A DNA stretch of 64,000 nt from WRMS01 sp038562165 (lineage in GTDB: Bacteria; Bacillota; Peptococcia; DRI-13; UBA5745), in contig JBCFAO010000019.1 in assembly GCA_038562165.1 (NCBI GenBank), positions 3,838 through 67,837 on the forward strand. The letters run 5' to 3'. Each line of letters starts with the position of its first letter. The stretch's first letter is position 1. The notes below the pieces were generated by a model that was not told where the DNA came from, did not search any database, and saw nothing but the letters and a program-made list of their open reading frames with translations. This document shows, one piece after another, positions 18,298 to 25,777 of this stretch. The position numbers were made by a program, and so were the translations under genes.

Positions 18298-18808
18298 AGG
18301 TTTGATGCGAACGGCTCTGGAAAACATCAAGGATATGGTGGACGTCAGCACAGTGGTAGGGGATCCCATTGATAATGGCAGCGGTATATTTATGGTGCCC
18401 ATTTGTAAGGTTAGTTGCGGCTTTGTCTCCGGCGGCAGCGAGTTCGGCAGCCTGGAGATAGGCGGCTCGGGCAACAACGGCAACGGCGGCGGCAAATCCC
18501 AGCAAAAAGAGAGCAACCCCCAGGCCCCTGCCAATTCAGCAAGCGGCAGTTCAGCCAATGTCAAACCGACCTTTCCTTTCGGCGGCGGCAGCGGCGCCGG
18601 CGTGGGCATCACGCCCATCGGCTTTCTGGTAGTTCAGGGAGATCAGGTACGTTTGGTTACTTTGGACAGTACGGTAAATCTGGTGGAACGGGTGGCTGAT
18701 TTGACGCCGAAAGCCATCGAAAAGCTGAAGCAGGTGTTGAGCAAAAAAGCCCCTGCCCCAAGCGATGCCGGCAGCACAGCAACAAATTTAAGCGGCATAG
18801 ATATTTAA
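18278..18808 (+). CDS. ytfJ: Sporulation protein YtfJ (GerW family)
   Basis: 176 aa. GerW/YtfJ family: an N-terminal domain beginning IEGLMRTALENIKDMVDV, then GDPI-type and VSCGFVSGGSEFG motifs, a Gly/Ser/Asn-rich disordered loop of about 35 residues, and the C-terminal GAGVGITPIGFLV motif. In Bacillus it is made in the forespore and needed for normal germination (established knowledge). AAAAGGGAGGG before ATG. An inverted repeat downstream (18841-18871) probably ends the transcript. Confidence 0.92.
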   Translation: MEQHPIEGLMRTALENIKDMVDVSTVVGDPIDNGSGIFMVPICKVSCGFVSGGSEFGSLEIGGSGNNGNGGGKSQQKESNPQAPANSASGSSANVKPTFPFGGGSGAGVGITPIGFLVVQGDQVRLVTLDSTVNLVERVADLTPKAIEKLKQVLSKKAPAPSDAGSTATNLSGIDI

Positions 18809-18840
18809 CAGACTATCATCTCGTTGAAACGCATGCAGGT

Positions 18841-18871
18841 AAGAAAATTTTCTACACACGAAAATTTTCTT
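18841..18871 (+). terminator. Inverted repeat, probable terminator after ytfJ
   Basis: Perfect 12-bp inverted repeat (18841-18852 with 18860-18871) with a 7-nt loop in the ytfJ-spmA gap. The arms are A+T-rich and end in TTTTCTTCTT, so termination is plausible but not certain. Confidence 0.5.
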
Positions 18872-18933
18872 CTTAGGCGTTATAGGGAAAAGCCTCCGCC
18901 CATAAGTTAAACGAAGGGACGGAGGTGGGACAG

Positions 18934-19518
18934 TTGTTGTCGAAAATCTGGCTGGGTATGATTCTGATCGGTGGGGCCTACGGCATATTAAAGGGAGAAG
19001 GCAGCGCCGTACTTCAGGCGGCGATTGCCGCGGCGGAGGCGGCGGTAAAAAACGGCTTGCAGCTAGCGGGAATATTGGCCTTTTGGCTAGGGGTTATGGA
19101 AGTGGCCCAGCGTTCCGGCCTGGTGGAAAAAATGGCCAAGGCTTGCCGGCCTTTGCTGGTCAAGCTGTTTCCCTCCCTGCCGCCGGACCACCCGGCCCTG
19201 GGCAGCATTTTACTGAATCTTACCGCTAATTTTCTCGGCATGGGCAATGCCGCTACGCCTTTTGGCCTGAAAGCCATGGAGCAGATGGATCAGCTAGCCG
19301 GCCATACCGGCACAGCCAGCGACGCCATGTGCACTTTTCTGGCTTTAAATGCCGCCGGACTAACCATTATCCCCACTACTGTTTTAGGCCTGCGGCTGGC
19401 TGAGGGTTCTCAATGGCCGGCAGCCTTTTTGCTGCCCATGGTGCTGACGGGACTAACAGGTACGGCAGCCGCGTTAATCATAGACCGTCTCCTGCGCCAC
19501 CGCAAAAAGGGGTGGTGA
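18934..19518 (+). CDS. spmA: Spore maturation protein A
   Basis: Membrane protein of about 194 aa with nucleoside-recognition (Gate) helices; SpmA and SpmB are needed for spore core dehydration in Bacillus and Clostridium. The family motif LGMGNAATPFGLKAM is present. A GTG at 18925 overlaps the SD itself; TTG 18934 sits 8 nt after GGAGG and is the better start. The SD can pair with an upstream segment (CCTCCG at 18892-18897 with CGGAGG at 18920-18925), which may dampen translation. spmB follows after 2 nt. Confidence 0.93.
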   Translation: MLSKIWLGMILIGGAYGILKGEGSAVLQAAIAAAEAAVKNGLQLAGILAFWLGVMEVAQRSGLVEKMAKACRPLLVKLFPSLPPDHPALGSILLNLTANFLGMGNAATPFGLKAMEQMDQLAGHTGTASDAMCTFLALNAAGLTIIPTTVLGLRLAEGSQWPAAFLLPMVLTGLTGTAAALIIDRLLRHRKKGW

Positions 19519-19520
19519 CT

Positions 19521-20030
19521 ATGGATACCGGAATAACGCTGTTGCTTTGCTTTATCTTATTGTTTGGCTATTTCCGCAAAGTGGATTTGTATGATTCCTT
19601 CGTCACCGGAGCCGCCCAGGGCATCAAAAGCGGTTTGAGTCTGATTCCCTATTTGCTGGCTATTCTATTCCCTGTATACCTTTGGCAGGGATTGGGTCTG
19701 ACGGGGGCCCTTTGTGACAAGCTGGCTCCCTGGCTAGCTTTTATCGGCCTGCCCGGTGAGGTCCTACCGCTGATGATCATGAGGCCCCTTTCCGGCAGCG
19801 CCTCTCTGGGTATACTGACGGATATTTTCAGCCGCCAGGGTCCCGATTCCCCGGCGGGGCTTTTAGCCTCCATTTATCAGGGAGGCACGGATACTACTTT
19901 TTTTGTGCTTACTGTTTATTGCGGCTCCGTAGGCGTCAAAAATTACCGCCATACTTTAAAGGCCTGCCTGACGGCGGATCTGGTCGTTTATGGAGCAGGG
20001 CTCTTTTGGCTGGCCTTGCTGCTTAAATGA
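19521..20030 (+). CDS. spmB: Spore maturation protein B
   Basis: 169-aa membrane protein, partner of SpmA. It begins just after the spmA stop behind GGGGTGG. Family segments include VTGAAQGIKSGLSLIPYL, the RPLSGSASLG motif and YQGGTDTTFFVLTVYCG. The frame is open further upstream within spmA, but the ATG at 19521 fits both family length and SD. Its stop overlaps an alternative ATG of rluB. Confidence 0.93.
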   Translation: MDTGITLLLCFILLFGYFRKVDLYDSFVTGAAQGIKSGLSLIPYLLAILFPVYLWQGLGLTGALCDKLAPWLAFIGLPGEVLPLMIMRPLSGSASLGILTDIFSRQGPDSPAGLLASIYQGGTDTTFFVLTVYCGSVGVKNYRHTLKACLTADLVVYGAGLFWLALLLK

Positions 20031-20074
20031 ACATTTGGTATACTATTAAAAAACAGATTAAAGGAAGCGGTATT

Positions 20075-20797
20075 TTGGAGCGTTTACAAAAATATATAGC
20101 CCGTTGTGGCCTGGCCTCCCGCCGGCAGGCTGAAGAAATAATCCGGGAGGGTAAGGTCAAAGTCAACGGTAAAGTGATAACGGAGATGGGGACCCAGATC
20201 GATCCGGAAAAGGACAGGGTAACCGTAGAGGGCCGCCGCTTGCGGACAAAAGAGGCCCAAACCTATATTTTGCTGTACAAGCCGGCGGGAGTAGTTACTA
20301 CCTGCCGGGATCCTCAACGGCGAAAAACAGTGCTGGATTTGCTTCCCGGCAAAAAGCGTCTTTTTCCCGTAGGCCGTTTGGACTATGAGACGGAAGGCTT
20401 GCTGCTGCTTACCGACGACGGCGAATTGGCCAATCAATTGTCTCATCCCAAGTACAAAATCCCCAAAACCTATTTAGTGGAAACCGACGGCTTAATCACC
20501 GAAGAAAAAGCAGCCAAGCTGGCTAAAGGAGTTAAGCTGGAAGACGGCCCAACCCAGCCGGCCAAGGTAAAAATCGAGTATTACAGCCAGGAAGGCAGCC
20601 GCTTTTATCTTACCATCACCGAAGGCCGCAATCGTCAAGTGCGCCGGATGTGTCAGGCTATCGGTCTGAATGTGGTTTATCTTTGCCGTACAAAAATGGG
20701 CTTTTTGAACTTAAACGGCCTGGCCTTGGGGGGCCATCGCCGGCTTAAAACCCAGGAAGTAAAGAAATTAATGGCATTAGTTGGCCAGTCCTCTTAG
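20075..20797 (+). CDS. rluB: Ribosomal large-subunit pseudouridine synthase B-type (RluB/RsuA family)
   Basis: About 240 aa: N-terminal S4 RNA-binding domain (LQKYIARCGLASRRQAEEII) and a pseudouridine synthase catalytic domain with the active Asp in GRLDYETEGLLLLT near residue 103, plus the GRNRQVRRM C-terminal motif. RluB modifies U2605 of 23S rRNA in E. coli; the exact target here is inferred. The preferred start is TTG 20075 with AAAGGAAG 7 nt upstream; ATG 20027 overlaps the spmB stop but lacks an SD and would add 16 unlike-family residues. The spmB-rluB order is conserved in Clostridia. Confidence 0.92.
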   Translation: MERLQKYIARCGLASRRQAEEIIREGKVKVNGKVITEMGTQIDPEKDRVTVEGRRLRTKEAQTYILLYKPAGVVTTCRDPQRRKTVLDLLPGKKRLFPVGRLDYETEGLLLLTDDGELANQLSHPKYKIPKTYLVETDGLITEEKAAKLAKGVKLEDGPTQPAKVKIEYYSQEGSRFYLTITEGRNRQVRRMCQAIGLNVVYLCRTKMGFLNLNGLALGGHRRLKTQEVKKLMALVGQSS

Positions 20798-20920
20798 GGG
20801 ATCTCAAAAGGGATTGCCTCTGGAATTGCCGATTAAGGAGCCTGCCTTGAAATACCTTGCAATCTTGAGCAGAAAATAGTAAAATTAAGATTGGACATTA
20901 ACGAGGGTAGAGGCGTATTG

Positions 20921-21367
20921 ATGGAACACGGATCAAAGAAAATCTCATCGGCTGCAATTCGCATGGCATTGACGGACACAAGAGAGGATGAGCAGACCTT
21001 AAAAAAAGAGCTGGCACTGATCGGTATTCGCGCCGTCGCAGTAGATTATGGCGGCGATTTTGCCATGTCCACAAAAAAGATTATCGAGAGAGCCATTGTT
21101 GCCGCAAAGCGGGAGCAGGTCATCAAGGATAACCACTACGATGAGGGAGCCGTAGCCGGCGCCACCCGGGAAGCTTTAGGCCAGATTTTAAATAAGGCCT
21201 TCGGTCTTAATGTAGGAGGCAAGCTGGCTATTGCCCGCAGCGGTGATCATATTACGGTTTGCGTTTATTTGGCCATCGGCCTTCTTCATTTGAATGAGAT
21301 TGCCATCGGCTTAGCTCATCGAGTGGCGCCGGATCTCAGGACAGGGGAGGGAGCCTCATCCAGGTAA
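20921..21367 (+). CDS. HutP-family RNA-binding protein
   Basis: About 148 aa, matching B. subtilis HutP (151 aa), a metal-ion-dependent antiterminator that binds hut mRNA together with histidine. The C-terminal part (HLNEIAIGLAHRVA) carries the metal-coordinating His-x3-type pattern, and the RSGDHITVCVYLAIGLLHL strand-helix unit matches the fold. No hut operon is in view and the gene precedes cmk, so its RNA target is probably different from hut (inference). ATG 20921 lies 7 nt after AGAGG; a TTG at 20891 is also in frame. It overlaps the inferred cmk start by 10 nt. Confidence 0.85.
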   Translation: MEHGSKKISSAAIRMALTDTREDEQTLKKELALIGIRAVAVDYGGDFAMSTKKIIERAIVAAKREQVIKDNHYDEGAVAGATREALGQILNKAFGLNVGGKLAIARSGDHITVCVYLAIGLLHLNEIAIGLAHRVAPDLRTGEGASSR

Positions 21368-22029
21368 GTATAGACGGACCTGCCGGAGCAGGCAAAAGCA
21401 GCGTGGCTAAAGCCTTAGCCGCTAATCTGGGCTTTATCCATATCGACACCGGCGCTATGTACAGAGCCTTGACTTGGCTGGCTTTGCAGCAAGGCATTCC
21501 TTTGACGGATGAGCAGGCTCTAGGCCGGCTGGCCCGGGAAGCTGTTATTGATTTCCGGACAGGGCAGGACGCCGAAGCAAGCCAACAAGTGTTCTGCCAA
21601 GGGCAAAATGTTACGGAAGTAATCCGCAGCCAGGAGGTTAGCCGGGCAGTTTCCCAAGTGGCTGCTGTGGCAGGGGTCAGGGAAGCGCTGACCGGAGCCC
21701 AGCGGCGTTTAGCGGCTCACCGGGATGTGGTCATGGACGGCAGAGATATTGGCACTGTTGTTTTGCCCCAGGCTGATTGCAAGATTTATTTGACGGCTTC
21801 CGTAGAGGAACGGGCTTTGCGCCGCTGGAAAGAAAGAGAGGCCAAAGACCGGGATCAGACTCTGGAGGACATCGTTCAGGATATTGCCAGGCGGGATTAT
21901 GAAGATACCCACAGAATTACCAGTCCTTTACGGCCGGCGGCAGACAGCATTTTACTTGATTCCACGGCTCTGAGCTTTCAGGAGGTTGTGGAAAAAGCTC
22001 TTGCTCTTGTCCGCTCGGTACAAGCTTGA
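21358..22029 (+). CDS. cmk: Cytidylate kinase with non-canonical ATC start
   Basis: Phosphorylates CMP/dCMP with ATP. The P-loop is DGPAGAGKS, followed by DTGAMYRA and GRDIGTVV, all intact. The only canonical in-frame start codon (GTG 21403) lies after the P-loop and would remove it. Upstream to the stop at 21295 there is no ATG, GTG or TTG. ATC at 21358 is 7 nt after GGGGAGG and gives a family-like N terminus (QVSIDGPAGAGKS), so initiation at AUC is inferred; a sequencing error in this codon or a -1 frameshift from hutP are alternatives. About 223 aa, the normal size. Confidence 0.9.
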   Translation: MQVSIDGPAGAGKSSVAKALAANLGFIHIDTGAMYRALTWLALQQGIPLTDEQALGRLAREAVIDFRTGQDAEASQQVFCQGQNVTEVIRSQEVSRAVSQVAAVAGVREALTGAQRRLAAHRDVVMDGRDIGTVVLPQADCKIYLTASVEERALRRWKEREAKDRDQTLEDIVQDIARRDYEDTHRITSPLRPAADSILLDSTALSFQEVVEKALALVRSVQA

Positions 22030-22047
22030 TAAATGGAGAATCACTGC

Positions 22048-22671
22048 ATGTTGTATCAATTTGTCTATCACGTTGTGGCACCATGGATCGTCGGCCCTTT
22101 TCTCAAGCTGTTTAACCGGGTAGAGGTCAAGGGTCTGGATCGCATTCCGGCCCAGGGGCCGGCAGTGATCATCGGCAACCATATCAGTCTATGGGATCCT
22201 ATTTATTTGTACTGTTTGATTCGCCGGCACAGCTATTTCATGGCCAAAGCGGAGCTCTTCGATATACCGGTCATTGGTTTTCTTTTGCGCCGTATCAATG
22301 TTTTTCCCGTCAAACGCAACAGCCTTGACCGCCAAGCGCTGAAAAAAGCTGCGCAAGTCTTAGAGCAAGGCCACCTGCTGGTAATTTTTCCCGAGGGCAG
22401 CCGCAGCAAGACGGGAGAGCTGCAGCCTTTTAAGCAAGGAGCCGCCCTTTTTGCCCACCGGGCAGGAGCCGCCGTTGTCCCTGTATTATTTGAGAATACA
22501 ACAAAAACTTTTCCCAGAGCCATTGGCCAAAAAATCCGAATTATTTGCGGCGATCCTTTAGATCTTACGGAATTTCAAGGCAGAAAAAGCGATGCCGCTT
22601 TATTGGACGACATGACGGACAGATTCCGTCAAGGCATCGTTAGTCTGCAAAAGGAGGCGTCCCAGGCTTGA
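22048..22671 (+). CDS. plsC: 1-acyl-sn-glycerol-3-phosphate acyltransferase
   Basis: Lysophosphatidate acyltransferase of phospholipid synthesis, about 207 aa, membrane associated through its N-terminal hydrophobic helix. The catalytic NHx4D box is NHISLWD (about residues 44-50) and the substrate motif FPEGSRSKTG is intact. ATG 22048 has GGAG 9 nt upstream; ATG 22033 lacks an SD. The cmk-plsC-ispH order is typical for Clostridia. It overlaps the next gene by 4 nt (TTGA). Confidence 0.92.
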   Translation: MLYQFVYHVVAPWIVGPFLKLFNRVEVKGLDRIPAQGPAVIIGNHISLWDPIYLYCLIRRHSYFMAKAELFDIPVIGFLLRRINVFPVKRNSLDRQALKKAAQVLEQGHLLVIFPEGSRSKTGELQPFKQGAALFAHRAGAAVVPVLFENTTKTFPRAIGQKIRIICGDPLDLTEFQGRKSDAALLDDMTDRFRQGIVSLQKEASQA

Positions 22672-24821
22672 GGGAGGGAAAGAACCCCCATCAGGGGATA
22701 GAGGTTATTTTAGCCGGCAAATCCGGTATGTGCTTTGGCGTCAAGCGGGCTTTGGATTTAGCCCGGCAGACCGGCGCCCCGGGTGAAACTGGCGAGCCTC
22801 AGGACAACAAACCCAGGGCCTGGGTGCTGGGTCAATTGGTTCACAACCGGCAAGTATCTGACTGGCTCGCCCGTCAAGGCATTAAGGAGATCGGCAGTAC
22901 AGAGCTGAAAGACCATGAAGCCGGCGGTATATACATTGTACCCAGCCATGGCAAAGGGCCTCTTATCTATGATATAATAGAGAAAAAAGGCGGCACCCTT
23001 GTAGACGCTACTTGCCCCTTTGTAAGCCAGGCCTTAAAAAAGGCTAAAAGCCTCCAGGCAGAGGATTATTTTCTGCTGATTTACGGCGATCCCGGCCACG
23101 AGGAAGTCATTGGCTACCAGGAATGGCTGGGTGAGGGTTGCCGGGTGGTTAAGGATTTTGAGACGGAAATGCAAGACTTTCCACTGCCTTCAAGGTTGGC
23201 CGTCATGGCTCAAACCACAGCAAATCAAGCAGAGTTCAGCAGGTTTATCGATTGGTTACACGAAAAAGGCTATCAGCCCTTAGTATTAGATACAATTTGC
23301 AGCGCCACAAAGGAGCGGCGGGAAGCAGCAGAAAATCTGGCCGCCCGGGTGGATGCTATGGTGGTGATCGGTGGCAAAAATAGTGCCAATACAAAAAATT
23401 TAGCGGCATACTGTCAAAAACTGACGCCAACCTTTCTGATCGAGACGAAAGAAGACATCGATCCGTCATGGTTTGCGGGGATAAAATCTATAGGGATCAC
23501 CGCAGGGGCTTCTACCCCTGAGTGGATAATCAAGGAGGTTGTTGAGATGATGGAAGAGTTCAAAGACCAGGAGCAAGTGCAAGAGCAGACGGTGGCTGCT
23601 CAGGAGAACGAAACAGATCACGAGGTGGAGGCAAATTTCTCCGACATGGAAGCGGAAATGGGCTGCCTGGAATTCCATCCCGGTGATGTAGTTAAAGGAA
23701 CTGTGGTTAAAGTCTCTCCCGATGAAGTACTGGTGGATATCGGTTATAAGTCGGAGGGAATCATTCCTGCCTTTGAGCTTGCTTTCACCAAAGTTGACCC
23801 CCAAACGGTAGCTAAAGTAGGGGATGAAATCAGTGTTGAAGTGGTGAAGGAAGACCGGGAAGGCAATGTCATCCTTTCCCGTAAAAATGCATTATTTGAA
23901 GAGCGGATTAATGCTCTTGAAGAGGCTTTCGAAAAAGGCGAACCGGTTACAGCCACGGTTATTGATGTAGTTAAAGGCGGCCTGCTGGTAGATGTGGGTA
24001 TGAGGGGCTTTGTTCCTGCGTCCCATGTTGAACGGGGCTTTGTGAAGGATCTCAGCGAGTACCTGAAACAGACTCTGGATTTCAAGATTCTGGAGTTGAA
24101 CCGCCAGGGCCGCAAGGTAATTTTATCCCGGAAAGCTCTGCTGGAAGAAGAGTATCAGAAAGTCAAAGAGAGCTTCTGGAGTACTATTGAAGAAGGCCAG
24201 ACCAGAAAAGGCATCGTGAAGCGGCTGACGGATTTCGGCGCTTTTGTGGATATCGGCGGCTGCGACGGTCTTCTCCACGTATCAGAAATGGGCTGGGGCA
24301 AAGTTGCCAAACCTGCCGATGTAGTGGCCATCAATGACGAAATCGAAGTCTACATCTTAAAAGTAGACCGGGAAAAAGAAAAAATCTCCCTCAGCCTGAA
24401 AAAGCTTATTCCCAATCCTTGGGATCTGGCTTCCGAGAAGTATCAGGTGGGCGGCACCTATACCGGTAAGGTAATGCGGGGCGCTTCCTTTGGTGCTTTC
24501 ATTCAATTGGAGCCCAATCTGGAAGGTTTGGCCCACATCTCCCAGTTGGCCAGATTCCGTGTCAACAAGGTAGAAGATGTGCTTACCGAAGGCATGGAGA
24601 TTCCCGTCAAGATTCTGGACATCAATCTGGAGAAGAAGCGGATCAGCTTAAGCGTTAAGGAAGCTATCGACCTGCCTAAGCTGACGAAAGACGAAGTCCA
24701 GGAAGAAGAAAAAGCCGCCCCGGCCGCCGCCAGCGTTGCCGCTGAAGCAGCTCCGGAGCAAGCAGAGACGAAAGAGGATGAGACCCAGGCGGATGCCGTC
24801 AATGAAGCCATTGAAGAATAA
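22668..24821 (+). CDS. ispH: IspH (HMBPP reductase) fused to four-repeat ribosomal protein S1 homologue
   Basis: 717-aa fusion. Residues about 1-290 are IspH, the [4Fe-4S] enzyme that converts HMBPP to IPP and DMAPP; the three cluster cysteines are present (GMCFGV C22, DATCPFV near 117, LDTICSATKERR near 211). From about residue 334 there are four S1 OB-fold repeats, typified by VVKGTVVKV, GLLVDVGMRG, GAFVDIGGCDGLLHVSE and GAFIQLEPNLEGLAHIS, then an acidic Ala/Glu tail. The same fusion is known from Clostridia. The TTG start has GGAGG 10 nt upstream and overlaps the plsC stop. No internal start or frameshift separates the two parts. Confidence 0.95.
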   Translation: MREGKNPHQGIEVILAGKSGMCFGVKRALDLARQTGAPGETGEPQDNKPRAWVLGQLVHNRQVSDWLARQGIKEIGSTELKDHEAGGIYIVPSHGKGPLIYDIIEKKGGTLVDATCPFVSQALKKAKSLQAEDYFLLIYGDPGHEEVIGYQEWLGEGCRVVKDFETEMQDFPLPSRLAVMAQTTANQAEFSRFIDWLHEKGYQPLVLDTICSATKERREAAENLAARVDAMVVIGGKNSANTKNLAAYCQKLTPTFLIETKEDIDPSWFAGIKSIGITAGASTPEWIIKEVVEMMEEFKDQEQVQEQTVAAQENETDHEVEANFSDMEAEMGCLEFHPGDVVKGTVVKVSPDEVLVDIGYKSEGIIPAFELAFTKVDPQTVAKVGDEISVEVVKEDREGNVILSRKNALFEERINALEEAFEKGEPVTATVIDVVKGGLLVDVGMRGFVPASHVERGFVKDLSEYLKQTLDFKILELNRQGRKVILSRKALLEEEYQKVKESFWSTIEEGQTRKGIVKRLTDFGAFVDIGGCDGLLHVSEMGWGKVAKPADVVAINDEIEVYILKVDREKEKISLSLKKLIPNPWDLASEKYQVGGTYTGKVMRGASFGAFIQLEPNLEGLAHISQLARFRVNKVEDVLTEGMEIPVKILDINLEKKRISLSVKEAIDLPKLTKDEVQEEEKAAPAAASVAAEAAPEQAETKEDETQADAVNEAIEE

Positions 24822-24831
24822 GCCGTCAGAT

Positions 24832-24872
24832 AACCGTGAAATAAAAAGGCCCTAACGAAACAACGGTTTTTT
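24832..24872 (+). terminator. Weak terminator-like hairpin after ispH-rpsA
   Basis: Six-bp stem AACCGT/ACGGTT (24832-24837 with 24863-24868) with a long loop followed by a T6 run. The stem is short, so confidence is limited. Confidence 0.35.
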
Positions 24873-24877
24873 ATTGT

Positions 24878-25019
24878 CGAATCCCTTGGCAGCTTTGTCA
24901 AGGGATTCGTTATGAAAGAAGCAGTCTGCCGGATTCGTTTTGGCAGTATCAGAAAGGCGGTAAACAAAATGCAGGGATCCCCAACGGCGGCGGCGGCCGG
25001 CCCCTTCCTTGAACCGGCC
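24878..25019 (+). repeat. Two strong hairpins in the ispH-HAD gap
   Basis: A perfect 11-bp inverted repeat pairs 24878-24888 with 24899-24909 (10-nt loop), and a second stem GGCCGG/CCGGCC pairs 24995-25000 with 25014-25019, followed by ATTTTG. The frame of the downstream HAD gene is open through this segment, but the structures and lack of family similarity suggest it is untranslated leader. Confidence 0.5.
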
Positions 25020-25052
25020 ATTTTGCCGGCAACTTTTAATGAGGACGGATCA

Positions 25053-25775
25053 ATCCAATGCCGTCTGGTCATCTTTGATCTGGACGGCACCATTGTAGAC
25101 TCCGGTCCCGGCATTAAAAACAGCATCAGCAAAGCTATCGGCAAGATGGGACTGCCGGCTAAATCAGAAGATGAACTGAACAGTTTTATTGGGCCTCCCC
25201 TGCGGGTTTCCTTTCAAAAGGAATTTGGCCTGACTACAGACAAAGCCGAAGAGGTCCTCCATTGCTACCGGATGTTTTATTACCAGCAGGGCATTTATGA
25301 GGCTATGGTATACGACGGTATTCCGGAACTGCTCCGGGAGCTTCGGGATAAAGGTTATTTGCTGGCTGTCGGTACATCCAAGCCTTGGGTATTAGCCCAC
25401 CGGGTGCTGAGCTACTTTGGTCTCCGCCAGTATTTTGATACGGTTTTCGGTTGCTATATAGACGGGCGTTTAGACAGCAAAGCTTTGGTACTGCAGGCTT
25501 TAGTGGAGCATTATTCCGGCAAAAAATTGCTGTCGGCGGGCCGGCAAAGGGGACAAAAAGACAGAGCCTCATCCCTGTCTGGTTCTCCGGCAGCAACGGG
25601 AACCGGAATGAAAGCAGTAATGATCGGCGACCGCTTTTATGATGTGGTCGGAGCCAAGACCTGGGCTTTACCTACCATCGGCGTGACCTATGGCTATGGT
25701 ACCGCTCAAGAGCTGCAGGAGGCAGGAGCGGCCCTGGTTGTGAATCACCCTAAAGAGATAGGAGCCAGACTGTAA
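25053..25775 (+). CDS. HAD-superfamily phosphatase (Gph/PpaX-like), apparent ATC start
   Basis: HAD hydrolase: catalytic DLDGT motif (VIFDLDGTIVDS) at the N terminus, an alpha-helical cap, GTSKP (motif II), and GDRFYDVVGAK (motif IV). The family usually begins 3-6 residues before VIFDLDGT. Taking the first ATG (24912) adds about 47 residues rich in Ala/Pro without family character. ATC 25053 is 8 nt after GAGG and gives QCRLVIFDLDG, the expected N terminus, so I favour it; ATG 24969 is another option. A 20-residue Ser/Gly insert precedes motif IV. Substrate not assignable. It ends 2 nt before the ABC-F gene. Confidence 0.8.
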   Translation: MQCRLVIFDLDGTIVDSGPGIKNSISKAIGKMGLPAKSEDELNSFIGPPLRVSFQKEFGLTTDKAEEVLHCYRMFYYQQGIYEAMVYDGIPELLRELRDKGYLLAVGTSKPWVLAHRVLSYFGLRQYFDTVFGCYIDGRLDSKALVLQALVEHYSGKKLLSAGRQRGQKDRASSLSGSPAATGTGMKAVMIGDRFYDVVGAKTWALPTIGVTYGYGTAQELQEAGAALVVNHPKEIGARL

Positions 25776-25777
25776 TT

